Of a DNA stretch of 64,000 nucleotides, positions 18,041 through 27,002 are shown in pieces. How positions within the stretch are numbered: the first letter of the stretch is position 1; every line of letters starts with the position of its first letter. Source of the DNA: Planctomycetota bacterium. GTDB lineage: Bacteria > Planctomycetota > UBA1135 > UBA2386. The notes below the pieces were generated by a model that saw nothing but the letters and a program-made list of their open reading frames with translations, ran no database searches and was not told the origin of the DNA. Made by a program: the position numbers and the translations under genes. The stretch covers positions 1,887,501 to 1,951,500 of the forward strand of contig JADJWQ010000006.1 in NCBI GenBank assembly GCA_016716265.1, in the 5' to 3' direction.

Positions 18041-19320
18041 CCGAGGATCGCAGTCTGTTCGGCGAGCCGCCGCTGTCGCTGTTCGAGGCGTACGGCATCG
18101 AGCTCGAGTACATGATCGTCTCGCGGGCGGACCTCGCGGTACGCCCGATCGCCGACGAGCTGCTGGCGGCATTCCACCCCGACGGCGAGCCGACCGACAA
18201 GGACAGCGGCCCGGTCGGCTGGTCGAACGAGCTCGTGCTGCACGTCATCGAGCTGAAGACCAACGGCCCGGCGCGCCACCTCGCCGGATGGGCCGGTCGC
18301 TTCCGCGACGATCTCGTCGCGATCGACGCGATGCTGCGCGAGCGCGGCGCGATGCTGCTGCCGGGCGCGATGCACCCGACGATGGACCCGCGCCGCGAGA
18401 CGGTGCTGTGGCCGCACGAGTACGGCGAGATCTACGCGACCTACGACCGCATCTTCGACTGTCGCCGCCACGGCTGGGCCAACCTGCAGAGCTGCCACGT
18501 CAACCTGCCATTCCGAGGTGACGCGGAGTTCGAGCGGCTGCACGCCGCGATCCGCGCGGTGCTGCCGCTGGTCCCGGCGCTCGCCGCGAGCTCGCCGGTG
18601 GTCGAGGGTGCGGTCACGCCGGCGCTCGACCACCGGCTCGAGGTCTACTGCACGCACCAGGCCCGCATCCCCGCGGCGATGGGCCTCGTGATCCCCGAGG
18701 TGCTGCGCACCGAGGCCGAGTACGAGCGGCGCATCTTCGCGCCGCTGCGCGCCGCCGCCGCCGAGCTCGACCCCGCCGGCGTGCTACGCCCACCGTTCCT
18801 CAACGCCCGCGGTGCGATCGCGCGCTTCGAACGCGGCGCCATCGAGATCCGGCTGCTCGACGTCCAGGAGACGCCGCGCGCCGACCTCGCGATCGCCCTG
18901 CTCGTCACGACCGTCGTGCGCGCGCTCGCGAACGAGCGCTGGGTCGACCTCGCCGCTCTGCACGCGCTGTCGACCGAGTCGCTCGCAGCCGTGTTGCACC
19001 GCGTCTTCCGCGACGGCGAGCGCACCTTGATCGACGAGCCGACGCTGCTCGCGGCGCTCGGGCGCTCGCGCCCGCTGGCGGCCGGCGCGCTGTGGCGGAC
19101 ACTGCGCGACGAGCTCGCCGGCGCGTTCGACGACCAGCAGGCGGACTGGCGCGAGCTCGGCCCGACCGCCGACGCGCTGCTCGACCGCGGGCCCCTCGCG
19201 CGCCGGCTGCGCGAGGCGCTCGGCGCGAGCCCGGACCGCGCACGGATCGACGCGGTCTACCGCGAGCTCGGAGCCTGTCTGCTCGGCGACCGCCTGTTCG
19301 AGCCGACCGCGCGGCCCTGA
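18037..19320 (+). CDS. Glutamate-cysteine ligase family 2 (GCS2) carboxylate-amine ligase
   Basis: A 427-residue cytoplasmic enzyme of the GCS2 fold, related to glutamine synthetase-type carboxylate-amine ligases that use ATP to join an amino-acid gamma-carboxylate to an amine. The family motifs are visible: YGIELEYMIV near residue 20 (acidic metal ligands), LELKTN-like VIELKTNGP, the NLQSCHVNLPF strand with its conserved His, and EIRLLDVQETPRADLAI. The start ATG overlaps the stop of the RimK-like gene (ATGA), which fixes it. Family members include EgtA/YbdK-type enzymes, so Glu-Cys is only one possible product. Its position as third gene of the operon suggests it makes or extends the same peptide as the ATP-grasp enzyme. 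Confidence 0.92.
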   Translation: MTEDRSLFGEPPLSLFEAYGIELEYMIVSRADLAVRPIADELLAAFHPDGEPTDKDSGPVGWSNELVLHVIELKTNGPARHLAGWAGRFRDDLVAIDAMLRERGAMLLPGAMHPTMDPRRETVLWPHEYGEIYATYDRIFDCRRHGWANLQSCHVNLPFRGDAEFERLHAAIRAVLPLVPALAASSPVVEGAVTPALDHRLEVYCTHQARIPAAMGLVIPEVLRTEAEYERRIFAPLRAAAAELDPAGVLRPPFLNARGAIARFERGAIEIRLLDVQETPRADLAIALLVTTVVRALANERWVDLAALHALSTESLAAVLHRVFRDGERTLIDEPTLLAALGRSRPLAAGALWRTLRDELAGAFDDQQADWRELGPTADALLDRGPLARRLREALGASPDRARIDAVYRELGACLLGDRLFEPTARP

Positions 19321-19332
19321 CCCGGCGGCCGC

Positions 19333-21921
19333 TCAATACACGCCGGCGAACACGACGGCATTGACGAGGACCCGCTCGCTGGCCAGGAAGAAGCCGCGGA
19401 ACGCAAGGTCGTCGAGGCAGGCGACGACCTTGCCGCTGCCCGCGCCGGCGACGGTGATGCCCGGCGTGCCCGGCAGGAGCTCGAGGAAGCGCTGCGGCAC
19501 GTAGCCGCTGAGCCGGACCGGGCGCGCGTAACGGCCGACCGCCCGCACGTCGCCGCGCAGGTGGCTGGTCGACGTGCGGAACACGGGCAGCGGATCGCGC
19601 ACCGCGAAGCCCAGCGGATGGCTGTGGTCGAGGTGCATCTGCAGGATCGCGCCCGCGATCGTGTCCCGCGCGGCGCGGGCCGCGCGCTCCGAGTAGGGCA
19701 CCTCGGTCTCCGGGGGCACGGGCTCGGGGCCGCCGTTCTCGACCGCGCCCGGGCTCAGGCCGGCGCTCACCGCCCAGTCCGCGCCGCGCCCGAGCGCGAC
19801 CAGGGTCCCGCCGCGCCGCACGAACTCCGTCACGCGCTCGGCCGCGCTGCCCGGCGGCGCGGTCGCGATCACCACGCTGTAGCGCGACAGGTCGAGCGCA
19901 CCGGCATCGCGCTGCTCGAGCAGCGACACCTCGAGGTGGTAGCGCTCGGCCAGCGTGAACCACACCTCGCCGACGCCGTAGGTGTCGCTCCCCTGCCCGG
20001 CGAGGATCGCGACCCGCGGTCGCGCCAGCTCGACCGTGCTCGGCCCGCCGGCCGCCGGCCCGTCGGCCGGCAACATCGTGTCCAGTCCGAACACCTCGCA
20101 GCAGTCCTCGCGCGCCGCCTGCTCGGCGGCGCGGCGGATGCGCGCGCGGTCGGTGTCGTCCGCACCGAGCGGCACGACGATCGTGCCGGGCTGGAACCGC
20201 TCGGGCCGCCCGCCACTGAGCCACGTCGCCGCGGCGGTCAGCACCCGCGGCCGCGCGCCGGCGTCCCACAGCCGCGCGAGCGCGCGTGGGGCGAGCAGCC
20301 GGTCCCAGCGCAGCGCCCACGCGACCGGGCCGTGCTCGGTCGCCGCCTCCCGCAGCTGGCCGCCGTCGAGCTCGAGCGACCCCAGCGGCGCGCCTGGCGT
20401 CGCCGGCACCGCGTCGAGCCACCGATGCTCGACGCCGTAGGCGAGCGGCAGGGTCCACGTCGACACGTCGTAGAACTCGGTGTCGGGGAACTCGGTGACC
20501 GGCTCCAGCAGCGCGCGGACGAGTCGCGCCTCGGGCTGCGCGACCGGCACGACGTAGCCGAGCTCCGCGTGCTCGTGGACGTGCACGCCGTGGCGCAGCA
20601 GCGCCTGCACCAGGAGCTGTGCCCGTGTGCGATCGCCACCGCCGGGGGCGCCGAACGCGAGCGCAGCTCCCGGGGCACCCGCGATCGCCTCGTCCGCCCC
20701 GAGGTAGAACCACCGCATGTGCCACAGCAGCACCTCGCGCATCGCGATGCCGGCCTCCAGCGACGTCAGCGACGTGATGACCTGGTTGCGGACCGTCGTC
20801 ACGTAGCGGAGCTCGCCCCAATCGGTATCCCGCCGCAGCCCGCGCGCACTGCCCTGCTCGAACAGGATGCCGACGGCGCCACGGACGTCGGGGTAGGTCG
20901 AGCCCTTGCCGTAGAAGTAGTCGTCGAACGACTCGCCGGTGAAGTACGGCTGTGCGACGGCGTCGAGCCCGCGCGCGTGATACCGCGCGATCGCCGCGGT
21001 CAGCTCCTGGTTGCGGCGCGGGGTCAGCGGATTGGTGCGGCTCCCGATGCCGGGCTGGAAGAAGTAGCTGCGGCTCCCACCCATCTCGTGGAAGTCGGTC
21101 TGCAGCTGCGGGTGGAACCGCCCCCACAGCTCGAGCCGGGCACGGCTGCTCGGCTGCACCGCGGCCAGCCAGTCGCGGTTGAGATCGAACAGGTAGTGGT
21201 TCGTGCGGCCGCCCGGCCACGGCTGCCGATGCTCGCGGTCCTGGTCGTCGGCGGTCGGCGCCGCGAACGCGCGATTGCCATTGACCCAGTCGACGAAGCG
21301 GTCGTGCCCGTCGGGATTGAGGCAGGGGACGATCAGCACGATCGCCTCGCGCAGCAGCCGGTCGATCGTCGGCCCGCGACCGGCGGCGAGGTGGTAGAGG
21401 AGCAGGATCGGCGCTTCGTGCGCCGATGCCTCGTCGCCGTGCACGCCGTAGCCCATCCACGCAACCAGCGGCATCCGCGCGAGGGTCGCGTCGTCCACGG
21501 CGGCCGGCTCCTCGCCGAGTCGCCGGTTCGCGGCGAGCAGCTCGGCGAGGCGCGCGTGGTTCTCCGGCGCCGTCACGATCGCGTGCACCAGCGGCCGCCC
21601 TTCGACGCTCCGCCCATGGACGTCGACGACGACGCGATCGGAGCGCGCGCCGACCGCGCGAAACCACTCGACGACCTGCTCCGGTCGCGTGTGGCGCTCG
21701 CCGACACGATGACCGAGCACGCTCTCCGGCAACGGGAACGCCGGGTCGTAGCGCACGTCGCCGACCGGCACCTCGGCGTCGATCGGTAACCGATCGTAGG
21801 CGGAGCGAGCCTCGCTCGGCGCGGGCGGCGCGGCGGCGCGCTCCTGGCCGACGGCGCCGCCGAGCATGCAGGCCGCGAGCGAGGGGACGAGGACCAGCGA
21901 CGGAACGCGCATGCCGCGCAT
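19333..21921 (-). CDS. Exported M14-family zinc carboxypeptidase
   Basis: An 862-residue protein. The zinc site of M14 peptidases is present: His161 and Glu164 in GVHGDEASAHE, and His278 in QTDFHEMGG; NPDGHDRF and LFDLNRDW are also family landmarks. The C-terminal half (roughly 500-700, with PRVAILAGQGSD and YSVVIATAPPG) looks like the class I glutamine-amidotransferase-like domain found in large M14 proteins, without its catalytic Cys. The N-terminus MRGMRVPSLVLVPSLAAC carries a possible lipobox (LAAC), or a type I cut before Gln26. It would remove C-terminal residues from peptides in the periplasm or at the surface. The ATG at 21921 was chosen; 21912 is an alternative. The long upstream frame to 22515 reads through a minisatellite on the other strand and was excluded. 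Confidence 0.9.
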   Translation of the reverse strand: MRGMRVPSLVLVPSLAACMLGGAVGQERAAAPPAPSEARSAYDRLPIDAEVPVGDVRYDPAFPLPESVLGHRVGERHTRPEQVVEWFRAVGARSDRVVVDVHGRSVEGRPLVHAIVTAPENHARLAELLAANRRLGEEPAAVDDATLARMPLVAWMGYGVHGDEASAHEAPILLLYHLAAGRGPTIDRLLREAIVLIVPCLNPDGHDRFVDWVNGNRAFAAPTADDQDREHRQPWPGGRTNHYLFDLNRDWLAAVQPSSRARLELWGRFHPQLQTDFHEMGGSRSYFFQPGIGSRTNPLTPRRNQELTAAIARYHARGLDAVAQPYFTGESFDDYFYGKGSTYPDVRGAVGILFEQGSARGLRRDTDWGELRYVTTVRNQVITSLTSLEAGIAMREVLLWHMRWFYLGADEAIAGAPGAALAFGAPGGGDRTRAQLLVQALLRHGVHVHEHAELGYVVPVAQPEARLVRALLEPVTEFPDTEFYDVSTWTLPLAYGVEHRWLDAVPATPGAPLGSLELDGGQLREAATEHGPVAWALRWDRLLAPRALARLWDAGARPRVLTAAATWLSGGRPERFQPGTIVVPLGADDTDRARIRRAAEQAAREDCCEVFGLDTMLPADGPAAGGPSTVELARPRVAILAGQGSDTYGVGEVWFTLAERYHLEVSLLEQRDAGALDLSRYSVVIATAPPGSAAERVTEFVRRGGTLVALGRGADWAVSAGLSPGAVENGGPEPVPPETEVPYSERAARAARDTIAGAILQMHLDHSHPLGFAVRDPLPVFRTSTSHLRGDVRAVGRYARPVRLSGYVPQRFLELLPGTPGITVAGAGSGKVVACLDDLAFRGFFLASERVLVNAVVFAGVY

Positions 21922-22253
21922 CGTGACGAGTGCACCCCGCGCGGGGAAGCACTGCCTCGGGACCGCTCCGAGAGCATCGCGCAGCCGTTGCAATGTCGGC
22001 CCCGTTGCGTACCGTGCGCGGGTCGACTCCGGCGCCGGAAGCGAGGTGTGAATCCTCCGCGGGCCCGCCGCTGTGAGCGCGGACGTCCGCTTCGAATGCC
22101 CATCGGCGCCTGCACGGGACCGGTGGGGACCACTGACCACGCGCGAGCGACGCTCGGACTGCGGTCGGGAAGGTGGGGCGGACGGTTGATGCGCGAGCCA
22201 GAAGACGAGCTGGAGTCGGTTCCGTTCGCCCGTTCCTCGAGGACCAGGGACCG
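21922..22253. other. Divergent intergenic region
   Basis: This gap of 332 bases separates the M14 carboxypeptidase (leftward) from an exported protein (rightward) and should hold promoters for both. No convincing -35/-10 pair, operator or small gene could be picked out by eye. A ggaccaggga stretch at 22241-22250 gives a ribosome-binding site for the rightward gene. Confidence 0.5.
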
Positions 22254-23789
22254 ATGGCCCGATTGCAGCTACCGGGTGCGCTTCGCGCGCGCCCGCTCCC
22301 CCGCTCCGCGCGCGGCTCGTCCGCGTCCCCCGTCGACCTGCACCCCTACGGGCTGCCGCGCTCGCGCCCGCTGCGCGAGGTTCTGCTCCGGTCGGTGCTG
22401 CCGCTCGCAGTCCTCCGGCCGGCACTCGCTCCGCTCGCGGTGCTCGGTCCGGCACTCGCTCCGCTCGCGGTGCTCGGTCCGGCACTCGCTCCGCTCGCGG
22501 TGCTCGGTCCAGCACTCGCTCCGCTCGGTGCGCAGAGCGCTCCGCGCGCCGGCTTCGAGGCGACGACTTTGCTCGTCGAACGCAACAGCCCGTACGGCTT
22601 CGCGGGCTTCGCGGTCGGTGCGTCGCCCGACGAGCTCTACTACGCGGTCGACCACATCGTCTACCGGCTCGACCCGCAGGGGCTCGCCCACCAGATCAGG
22701 ACGTTCGCGGTCGGCGAGCGCGCCGGCTTGCTCGTCCATCCCGCCCGCTCGACCGCGCTCTACTACACGAACCTCGCCACCGACCGGCTCTATCGGCGCG
22801 AGCTCGTCACCGGCGCCGAGCAGACCCTGACCGCGCCGAGCAACGCGTTCGACCTCGACGTGTCGTCGACCGGCGAGCTGCTGGTGAGCGCCGACCCGTC
22901 GTGGCCCGCGCCCGGCAGCCACGCCGGGCTGTGGCGAGTCGATCCGGCCGGCGGCGTCGCGCACCGCGAGCTCGTCGCGCTGTCCGGCCCGTCCGGCCCG
23001 CTGCTCGTCGACCGCGCCACGGACGACGTCTACTACGTCACGCAATCGAGGACCTTCCCGACGCCCCCCGGCTCGCTGCGCCTCCTGCGCTTCCCGGGCG
23101 CTCGCATCCGCGCTGCGCTGGCGGGTGGCCCCGCGCTGACCGAGGCCGACGCGACGACGATCGCGACCGGCCTCGACGGCGGCTACGACCTCGCGCGCGA
23201 CGACCGCGGTGCCTTCTGGGTCAGCGACCCGCACGCCGGTGGCGTCTGGCGCATCGACCCGCGGACCGGCCGCGACCCCGTGCCGCTGCTCCCGCCCGGG
23301 CCGATGGCCGCGCTCGGCCTCGCGTTCGTCGACGCCGGCACTCCGACCTTCGACGCATTCCAGCCCGCCGACGGCGCCGTGCTTCTGGTCGCCGAGAGCG
23401 ACTGGTTCTCGGCCAGCTCGGTGCGCGCGCTGCGTCCGGCGCGGCCCGAGCTGGGCTCGCCGACCGGCCCCAATCCCCGCCCTGGCATCGTCGGCATCCG
23501 CGCGCGTGGCCTGCCACCGGGACCCGGCGTCGCGTGGCTGCTGGTCAACGACCGGCTGACGCTGCCGCGCCGAGCCATCGCGACCTCGCCGGACGGCATC
23601 CCCCTGTTCACCGAGCTCGACCTGCTCGTGCCGCCGATCGTCGTCGGCCTCGCGATCGCGCCCGACGGCAGTGCGGGGCTCGACCTGCTCTACGGAGCTC
23701 CGCTCGGCGTGCCACTGAGCTTCCAGGCCCTGGCGATCGGTGATCGCGGGTGGCCGGTCAGCTCGACGCCGCTCACGCTGCACCTGTGA
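22254..23789 (+). CDS. Exported propeller-like protein with repeat-expanded signal region
   Basis: A 511-residue protein if the ATG at 22254 is right; it follows AGGGA by 4 bases. The first 50 residues are unusually long and Arg-rich for a signal peptide. They are followed by a hydrophobic run built of a 10-residue unit (PLAVLGPALA type) repeated about four times, ending LGA before Gln. The mature part has propeller phrases: GVWRIDPRTGRD, DDVYYVTQSRTFPTPPGS and GYDLARDDRGAFWVSDPHAGG. It aligns by eye with the next gene (FPTPPGS against FPAPPGS; shared spacing), so the two are tandem duplicates. The C-terminus resembles the shared module. The signal may really start later, but no codon gives a normal n-region. 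Function is unknown. Confidence 0.82.
   Translation: MARLQLPGALRARPLPRSARGSSASPVDLHPYGLPRSRPLREVLLRSVLPLAVLRPALAPLAVLGPALAPLAVLGPALAPLAVLGPALAPLGAQSAPRAGFEATTLLVERNSPYGFAGFAVGASPDELYYAVDHIVYRLDPQGLAHQIRTFAVGERAGLLVHPARSTALYYTNLATDRLYRRELVTGAEQTLTAPSNAFDLDVSSTGELLVSADPSWPAPGSHAGLWRVDPAGGVAHRELVALSGPSGPLLVDRATDDVYYVTQSRTFPTPPGSLRLLRFPGARIRAALAGGPALTEADATTIATGLDGGYDLARDDRGAFWVSDPHAGGVWRIDPRTGRDPVPLLPPGPMAALGLAFVDAGTPTFDAFQPADGAVLLVAESDWFSASSVRALRPARPELGSPTGPNPRPGIVGIRARGLPPGPGVAWLLVNDRLTLPRRAIATSPDGIPLFTELDLLVPPIVVGLAIAPDGSAGLDLLYGAPLGVPLSFQALAIGDRGWPVSSTPLTLHL
22401..22527. repeat. Minisatellite, 30-bp unit, four copies, in coding sequence
   Basis: Four exact-length 30-base units lie at 22401-22430, 22431-22460, 22461-22490 and 22491-22520, followed by the first 7 bases of a fifth. 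Units two and three are identical, unit four differs by one base and unit one by a few. Because 30 is divisible by three, changes in copy number keep the reading frame and would lengthen or shorten the hydrophobic signal region of the host gene by 10 residues each time. Confidence 0.95.
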
Positions 23790-23909
23790 CCCCACCCTGG
23801 TGCTCGCATCCGCCGACGGTCGCCGCCGGCGCGTGCGACGCATTGCGTGCCGCCGGCTCTGCCGGTGCGCCCGGCTCGTCCACCCCCCCGCCCCGCGCGG
23901 TCCGCCCAG

Positions 23910-25229
23910 ATGTCGCACCTACGCTCCCGCACCATCGTTCCGCTGCTCACGACGGCCCTCGCGTTGCCCGCCCAGACCCTCGAGTCGGGCTACACCGCGA
24001 CCGTGCGCCCGCTGCCCCCGGCGGTCAGCGCGCCACTCGTCCTCGACCGGCAGGGCACGGTCGTCTACTTCACGGGCACCGAGCTCAGACTCGACGACGG
24101 CCGCAGCGTCCGCACGTTGCTGGCGCTCCCCGCACCGACGTTCGGCTCGTTCACGATCCGCGTCGGCCCGGGCGAGCTGCTGTTCGGGGAGAGTGGCCAG
24201 GGCGATCTGTGGCTCGTGCCGCTCGCCGCGACGGCCACGCCGCGGCGTCTCGCGAACCTGCCGTTCAACTACGACGCGGTGCCGTGGCTCGACCGCGCGC
24301 TGGTGTCGGCGAAGTCCGGTGGCTTCGGCAGCCCGGACAACGAGATCGTCGCGGTCGACCTGCGCACCGGAGCGACCGACGTCGTCGCCCGCGTGCCGGG
24401 CGCGTCGGGACCGCTCGCCGCGGATGCGACGTCGGTCTACTACGCGACCGCCTCGAACAGCTTCCCCGCGCCACCCGGCAGCACCGCGATCCTGCAGTTC
24501 GGCGATCTGCTGCTGCTCGGCGGACTCGGTCCGGCCGTGCTCGGTCCGCGCGACGCGGCGCTCGTCGCCGCGGGGCTCGATGCCGCCAGCGCGCTGGCGA
24601 TCGACGCGGACGGCGACCTGTTCACGGCCGATTTCATCCGCGGCGCCGTGCTCGAGGTCAGCCGCGGTGGCGGGACCGCGCAGCGCGTGTCGACGCTCGC
24701 ATCGTACGCCGCGACCGACCCGCAGCCGGGCCGGCTCCAGTTCGTCCCCGGTCCGCCGGCGCCGGCTCCGCGCGGCTTGTTCGAGCCGTTCCAGCCCCCG
24801 AGCGCCGAGCTGCTGGTGATCCACGAGCAGGACTTCGCGAGCGGCGCGAGCCGGCTTCGTGAGGTCGCGACCGCCCGGCCGGTCCTCGCGGTCACGCCCG
24901 GCGCTCGCGTCGACCCGGGCCCCTTCACGCTCGCGCTCACCGGTGCGCCCGCCGGCGGCACCGCACTGATCGCCTACGGTCTCGGCGGCGCCGTCAACGA
25001 GCTGCCGCTCGCGATCGCCGGATTCGAGCAGCCGATCTTCTGGGACGTGTCGCTGTTCGCCGCGGTCGAGTCGATCCCGGTCGTGATCGACGCACGCGGC
25101 TCGGCAGCGGTCACGCTCGTCAATCCGGGTCTGGCATTCCCGCTGCGCTTCGGTGCGCAGGCCGCGTTCGTCGACACAGCGGGCGCGATCGTCGGCTCGT
25201 CCGGCGCGCTGCGATTCGAGGTCCGGTGA
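23910..25229 (+). CDS. Exported propeller-like protein, paralogue of the preceding gene
   Basis: A 439-residue protein. The ATG at 23910 starts a normal signal peptide (MSHLRSRTIVPLL with a core ending LPA before Gln), unlike its repeat-expanded neighbour. Blades are seen as VVYFTGTELRLDDGRSV, SVYYATASNSFPAPPGS and ALAIDADGDLFTADFIRGA. The order of motifs matches the preceding gene, pointing to a tandem duplication. The C-terminal 110 residues form a beta-sandwich ending GALRFEVR, related to the shared module. It is 120 bases downstream of its paralogue and ends against a hairpin that separates it from the converging Fe-S protein gene. No catalytic motif is visible. Confidence 0.87.
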   Translation: MSHLRSRTIVPLLTTALALPAQTLESGYTATVRPLPPAVSAPLVLDRQGTVVYFTGTELRLDDGRSVRTLLALPAPTFGSFTIRVGPGELLFGESGQGDLWLVPLAATATPRRLANLPFNYDAVPWLDRALVSAKSGGFGSPDNEIVAVDLRTGATDVVARVPGASGPLAADATSVYYATASNSFPAPPGSTAILQFGDLLLLGGLGPAVLGPRDAALVAAGLDAASALAIDADGDLFTADFIRGAVLEVSRGGGTAQRVSTLASYAATDPQPGRLQFVPGPPAPAPRGLFEPFQPPSAELLVIHEQDFASGASRLREVATARPVLAVTPGARVDPGPFTLALTGAPAGGTALIAYGLGGAVNELPLAIAGFEQPIFWDVSLFAAVESIPVVIDARGSAAVTLVNPGLAFPLRFGAQAAFVDTAGAIVGSSGALRFEVR

Positions 25230-25239
25230 CGCGCGCGGC

Positions 25240-25262
25240 GCAGCTCGCTGGTTGCGAGCTGC
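25240..25262. terminator. Hairpin between convergent genes
   Basis: An exact inverted repeat, gcagctcg (25240-25247) and cgagctgc (25255-25262), gives an 8-bp stem with a 7-base loop. It starts 10 bases after the stop of the rightward gene and lies 12 bases from the stop of the leftward gene, the expected place for a bidirectional terminator. There is no clear T-run on either side. Confidence 0.5.
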
Positions 25263-25274
25263 AGGCGATGGACA

Positions 25275-26069
25275 TCACAGCCTGCGGCGCACGAAGCGCG
25301 GCAGCAGCTGCCACGCGCCGGCACCGATCCAGCGGCGCATACGGACCAGCGACTGCGCCTGTCGCCAGGCCTCGTCCTCGGGCTCGTAGCGGTGCTCGCT
25401 CCCGATCGGACACGCGCGCAGCGATTCGCACCCGGTGTCGCACCCACCCGCCACGCGCCACTCGGCGCAGGCCTTGAAGTCCGGTCGGTCGGTCGCGTAG
25501 ATCCGCACCGGACACGCACCCACGCAGGGCCGCGCGCAGGTATTGCAGGGCTCGAAGTCGACGAGCGCCTCGGCGCGGACGTCGCCGAACGGACGCCCGG
25601 CGAGCACGACGGCGATCCGCAGGCTGACCCACGGACCGAACACCGGGTGCAGCAGGTGACCGAGCACCGGTGAGATCGTGCCCAGCCCCCCCATCTCGGC
25701 GAGCTGCCGGAAGTTCAGCGTGCGCGGATCGTCGGGTCGGACGAGGCGGCCACCGAAGCCGTCGGCGCGCAGATCGGCGAGAAGCTCGCGACCGATGTCC
25801 TCGCTCCAGTCGTCGAGCAAGCGGTCGCGGCGGTGCGGGCGGGGCAGCGGACCCGGACGGCGACGGCGCACCGCGGACCACGCCTCGCGGCCGCCCGCGC
25901 CGAGCAGCAGGATCGTGTCCGCTTCGGGCAGATGCGCCGTCGCACGCCGGTCGCATGGCTGGGTCGCGTCGAAGTCCGCGGCGGCGACCGCGCAGACGAG
26001 GTTCATGCCGCGCTCGGCGCAGCGGGCCCTGATGCCCGCGAGTCGATCGTGCGCCCGGCTCGTGTCCAC
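25275..26069 (-). CDS. Fe-S cluster protein resembling the epoxyqueuosine-reductase ferredoxin region
   Basis: A 264-residue protein. The C-terminal half carries two Cys-rich motifs, CNTCARPCVGACP and, about 25 residues later, CDTGCESLRACP, enough for one or two 4Fe-4S clusters. The middle (LAEMGGLGTISP, FGPWVSLRIAVVLAG) resembles QueG-type proteins, where the corresponding domain binds a corrinoid. It is shorter than QueG and lacks the HEAT-repeat tail, so it is more likely a relative of unknown substrate than the queuosine enzyme itself. The GTG at 26069 (VDTSRAHDRLAG) was chosen as the first codon with protein character; the frame runs open upstream without it. The gene diverges from the next with only 72 bases between starts. 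Confidence 0.8.
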   Translation of the reverse strand: MDTSRAHDRLAGIRARCAERGMNLVCAVAAADFDATQPCDRRATAHLPEADTILLLGAGGREAWSAVRRRRPGPLPRPHRRDRLLDDWSEDIGRELLADLRADGFGGRLVRPDDPRTLNFRQLAEMGGLGTISPVLGHLLHPVFGPWVSLRIAVVLAGRPFGDVRAEALVDFEPCNTCARPCVGACPVRIYATDRPDFKACAEWRVAGGCDTGCESLRACPIGSEHRYEPEDEAWRQAQSLVRMRRWIGAGAWQLLPRFVRRRL

Positions 26070-26141
26070 GGGCCGCAGCTTGGGACGCCGGATCCGCCAA
26101 GACAACCACCCGCGCCGCGCTGCGCTTGCCTCCGCGCGCCC

Positions 26142-27002
26142 GTGGGGCGACGCTGTCGGGGTCGGTTCGGGAGGTCTGTCATCCGCCTCGTCTCCGCACT
26201 CGTGCTGGTCGCGCTGGTCGCCACGCTCGCTTTCGTCGGGTTGGGCGCGGCGCTCAGCGGCTGGACGTTTCCAGCGGCACCGGCCCTCGCCGCGACGGCA
26301 CACGACCGCGCCGATCCGGCGGCCGGCCGGCCGACCGGCGCGGCGGTCCCGCGTTGGCCGGAGGGTGGCGACGCCACGCCAGCCGTGGCCCGCGCACCGC
26401 TCTCGGACCGCGCGGGCGACCCGGCGCTGCGACCGCCACTGCGCGTGCGGGTCGCACGCGAGGCGCGCGGCCCGGCACTGTGGGCCACCGCTCTCGCGAC
26501 GCCGCTGCGCCGCCCGGTGGCGACCCAGTGCGTCGATGCGGAGGAGATCACGTTCGCCGGGCTGCCGGTCGGTCCGCTCGAGATCGCGATCCATCATGCC
26601 GACGACTCGGCGCGCTTCGGCTACGTCGCGCGCGCTGCGGTCGGTGCGCGCTCCGAGCTGACCCTCGATGCCGTCGTGCGTCCGCTGCGCATCGAGCTGG
26701 TGCTCGACCGCGATGCCGCCGGCGGAGCGACCGGGGGCGCGGACCAGACCGCTGGCGGCAGCCCGATCCGCATCGAGTTGCGGCGCACCGACGATCCGCG
26801 CTGGCGGCTGCCCGGAGCATCCGAGCGACTCCGCCCGTCACCGTGGCCCGCCGGCGCCACGCAGCTCGCGTGGCAGATCGAAGCCCTCGGACCGGGCGCC
26901 TACGAGCTGATCGTCGACGGCTTCGAGCCGCGCGCGGGCGAGCGCGTGACGATCGATCCTCGTACGGATGGGGTGCTGGTCGTCCGCGGACATCCGGATT
27001 GA
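26142..27002 (+). CDS. Single-pass membrane protein with a beta-sandwich outer part
   Basis: A 286-residue protein if the GTG at 26142 is used. The first residues are Arg-rich and are followed by one hydrophobic segment (VSALVLVALVATLAFVGLG), so it is probably anchored with its C-terminus outside. After an Ala/Pro-rich linker, residues 120-285 contain strands such as PLRIELVLDRDA, IRIELRRTDDPRW and GAYELIVDGFEPRAGERV, reminiscent of prealbumin-like (carboxypeptidase regulatory) modules. No ATG lies in a sensible place, so the start is uncertain. It may share a promoter region with the leftward Fe-S gene. The function is not recognised. Confidence 0.65.
   Translation: MGRRCRGRFGRSVIRLVSALVLVALVATLAFVGLGAALSGWTFPAAPALAATAHDRADPAAGRPTGAAVPRWPEGGDATPAVARAPLSDRAGDPALRPPLRVRVAREARGPALWATALATPLRRPVATQCVDAEEITFAGLPVGPLEIAIHHADDSARFGYVARAAVGARSELTLDAVVRPLRIELVLDRDAAGGATGGADQTAGGSPIRIELRRTDDPRWRLPGASERLRPSPWPAGATQLAWQIEALGPGAYELIVDGFEPRAGERVTIDPRTDGVLVVRGHPD

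Noticed and set aside
18905..21952. A long minus-strand frame over the carboxypeptidase gene.
   Set aside because: It reads the M14 gene in a wrong frame and is dominated by Arg and Ala; the M14 frame has the zinc motifs and signal peptide.
22401..22527. Regular 30-bp repeats considered as a CRISPR array.
   Set aside because: The units are contiguous with no spacers and lie inside a coding frame in phase, so they are a minisatellite.
25275..26069. Naming the Fe-S protein QueG (epoxyqueuosine reductase).
   Set aside because: It is shorter than QueG, lacks the HEAT-repeat tail, and its Cys motifs are spaced differently, so only a distant relationship is supported.
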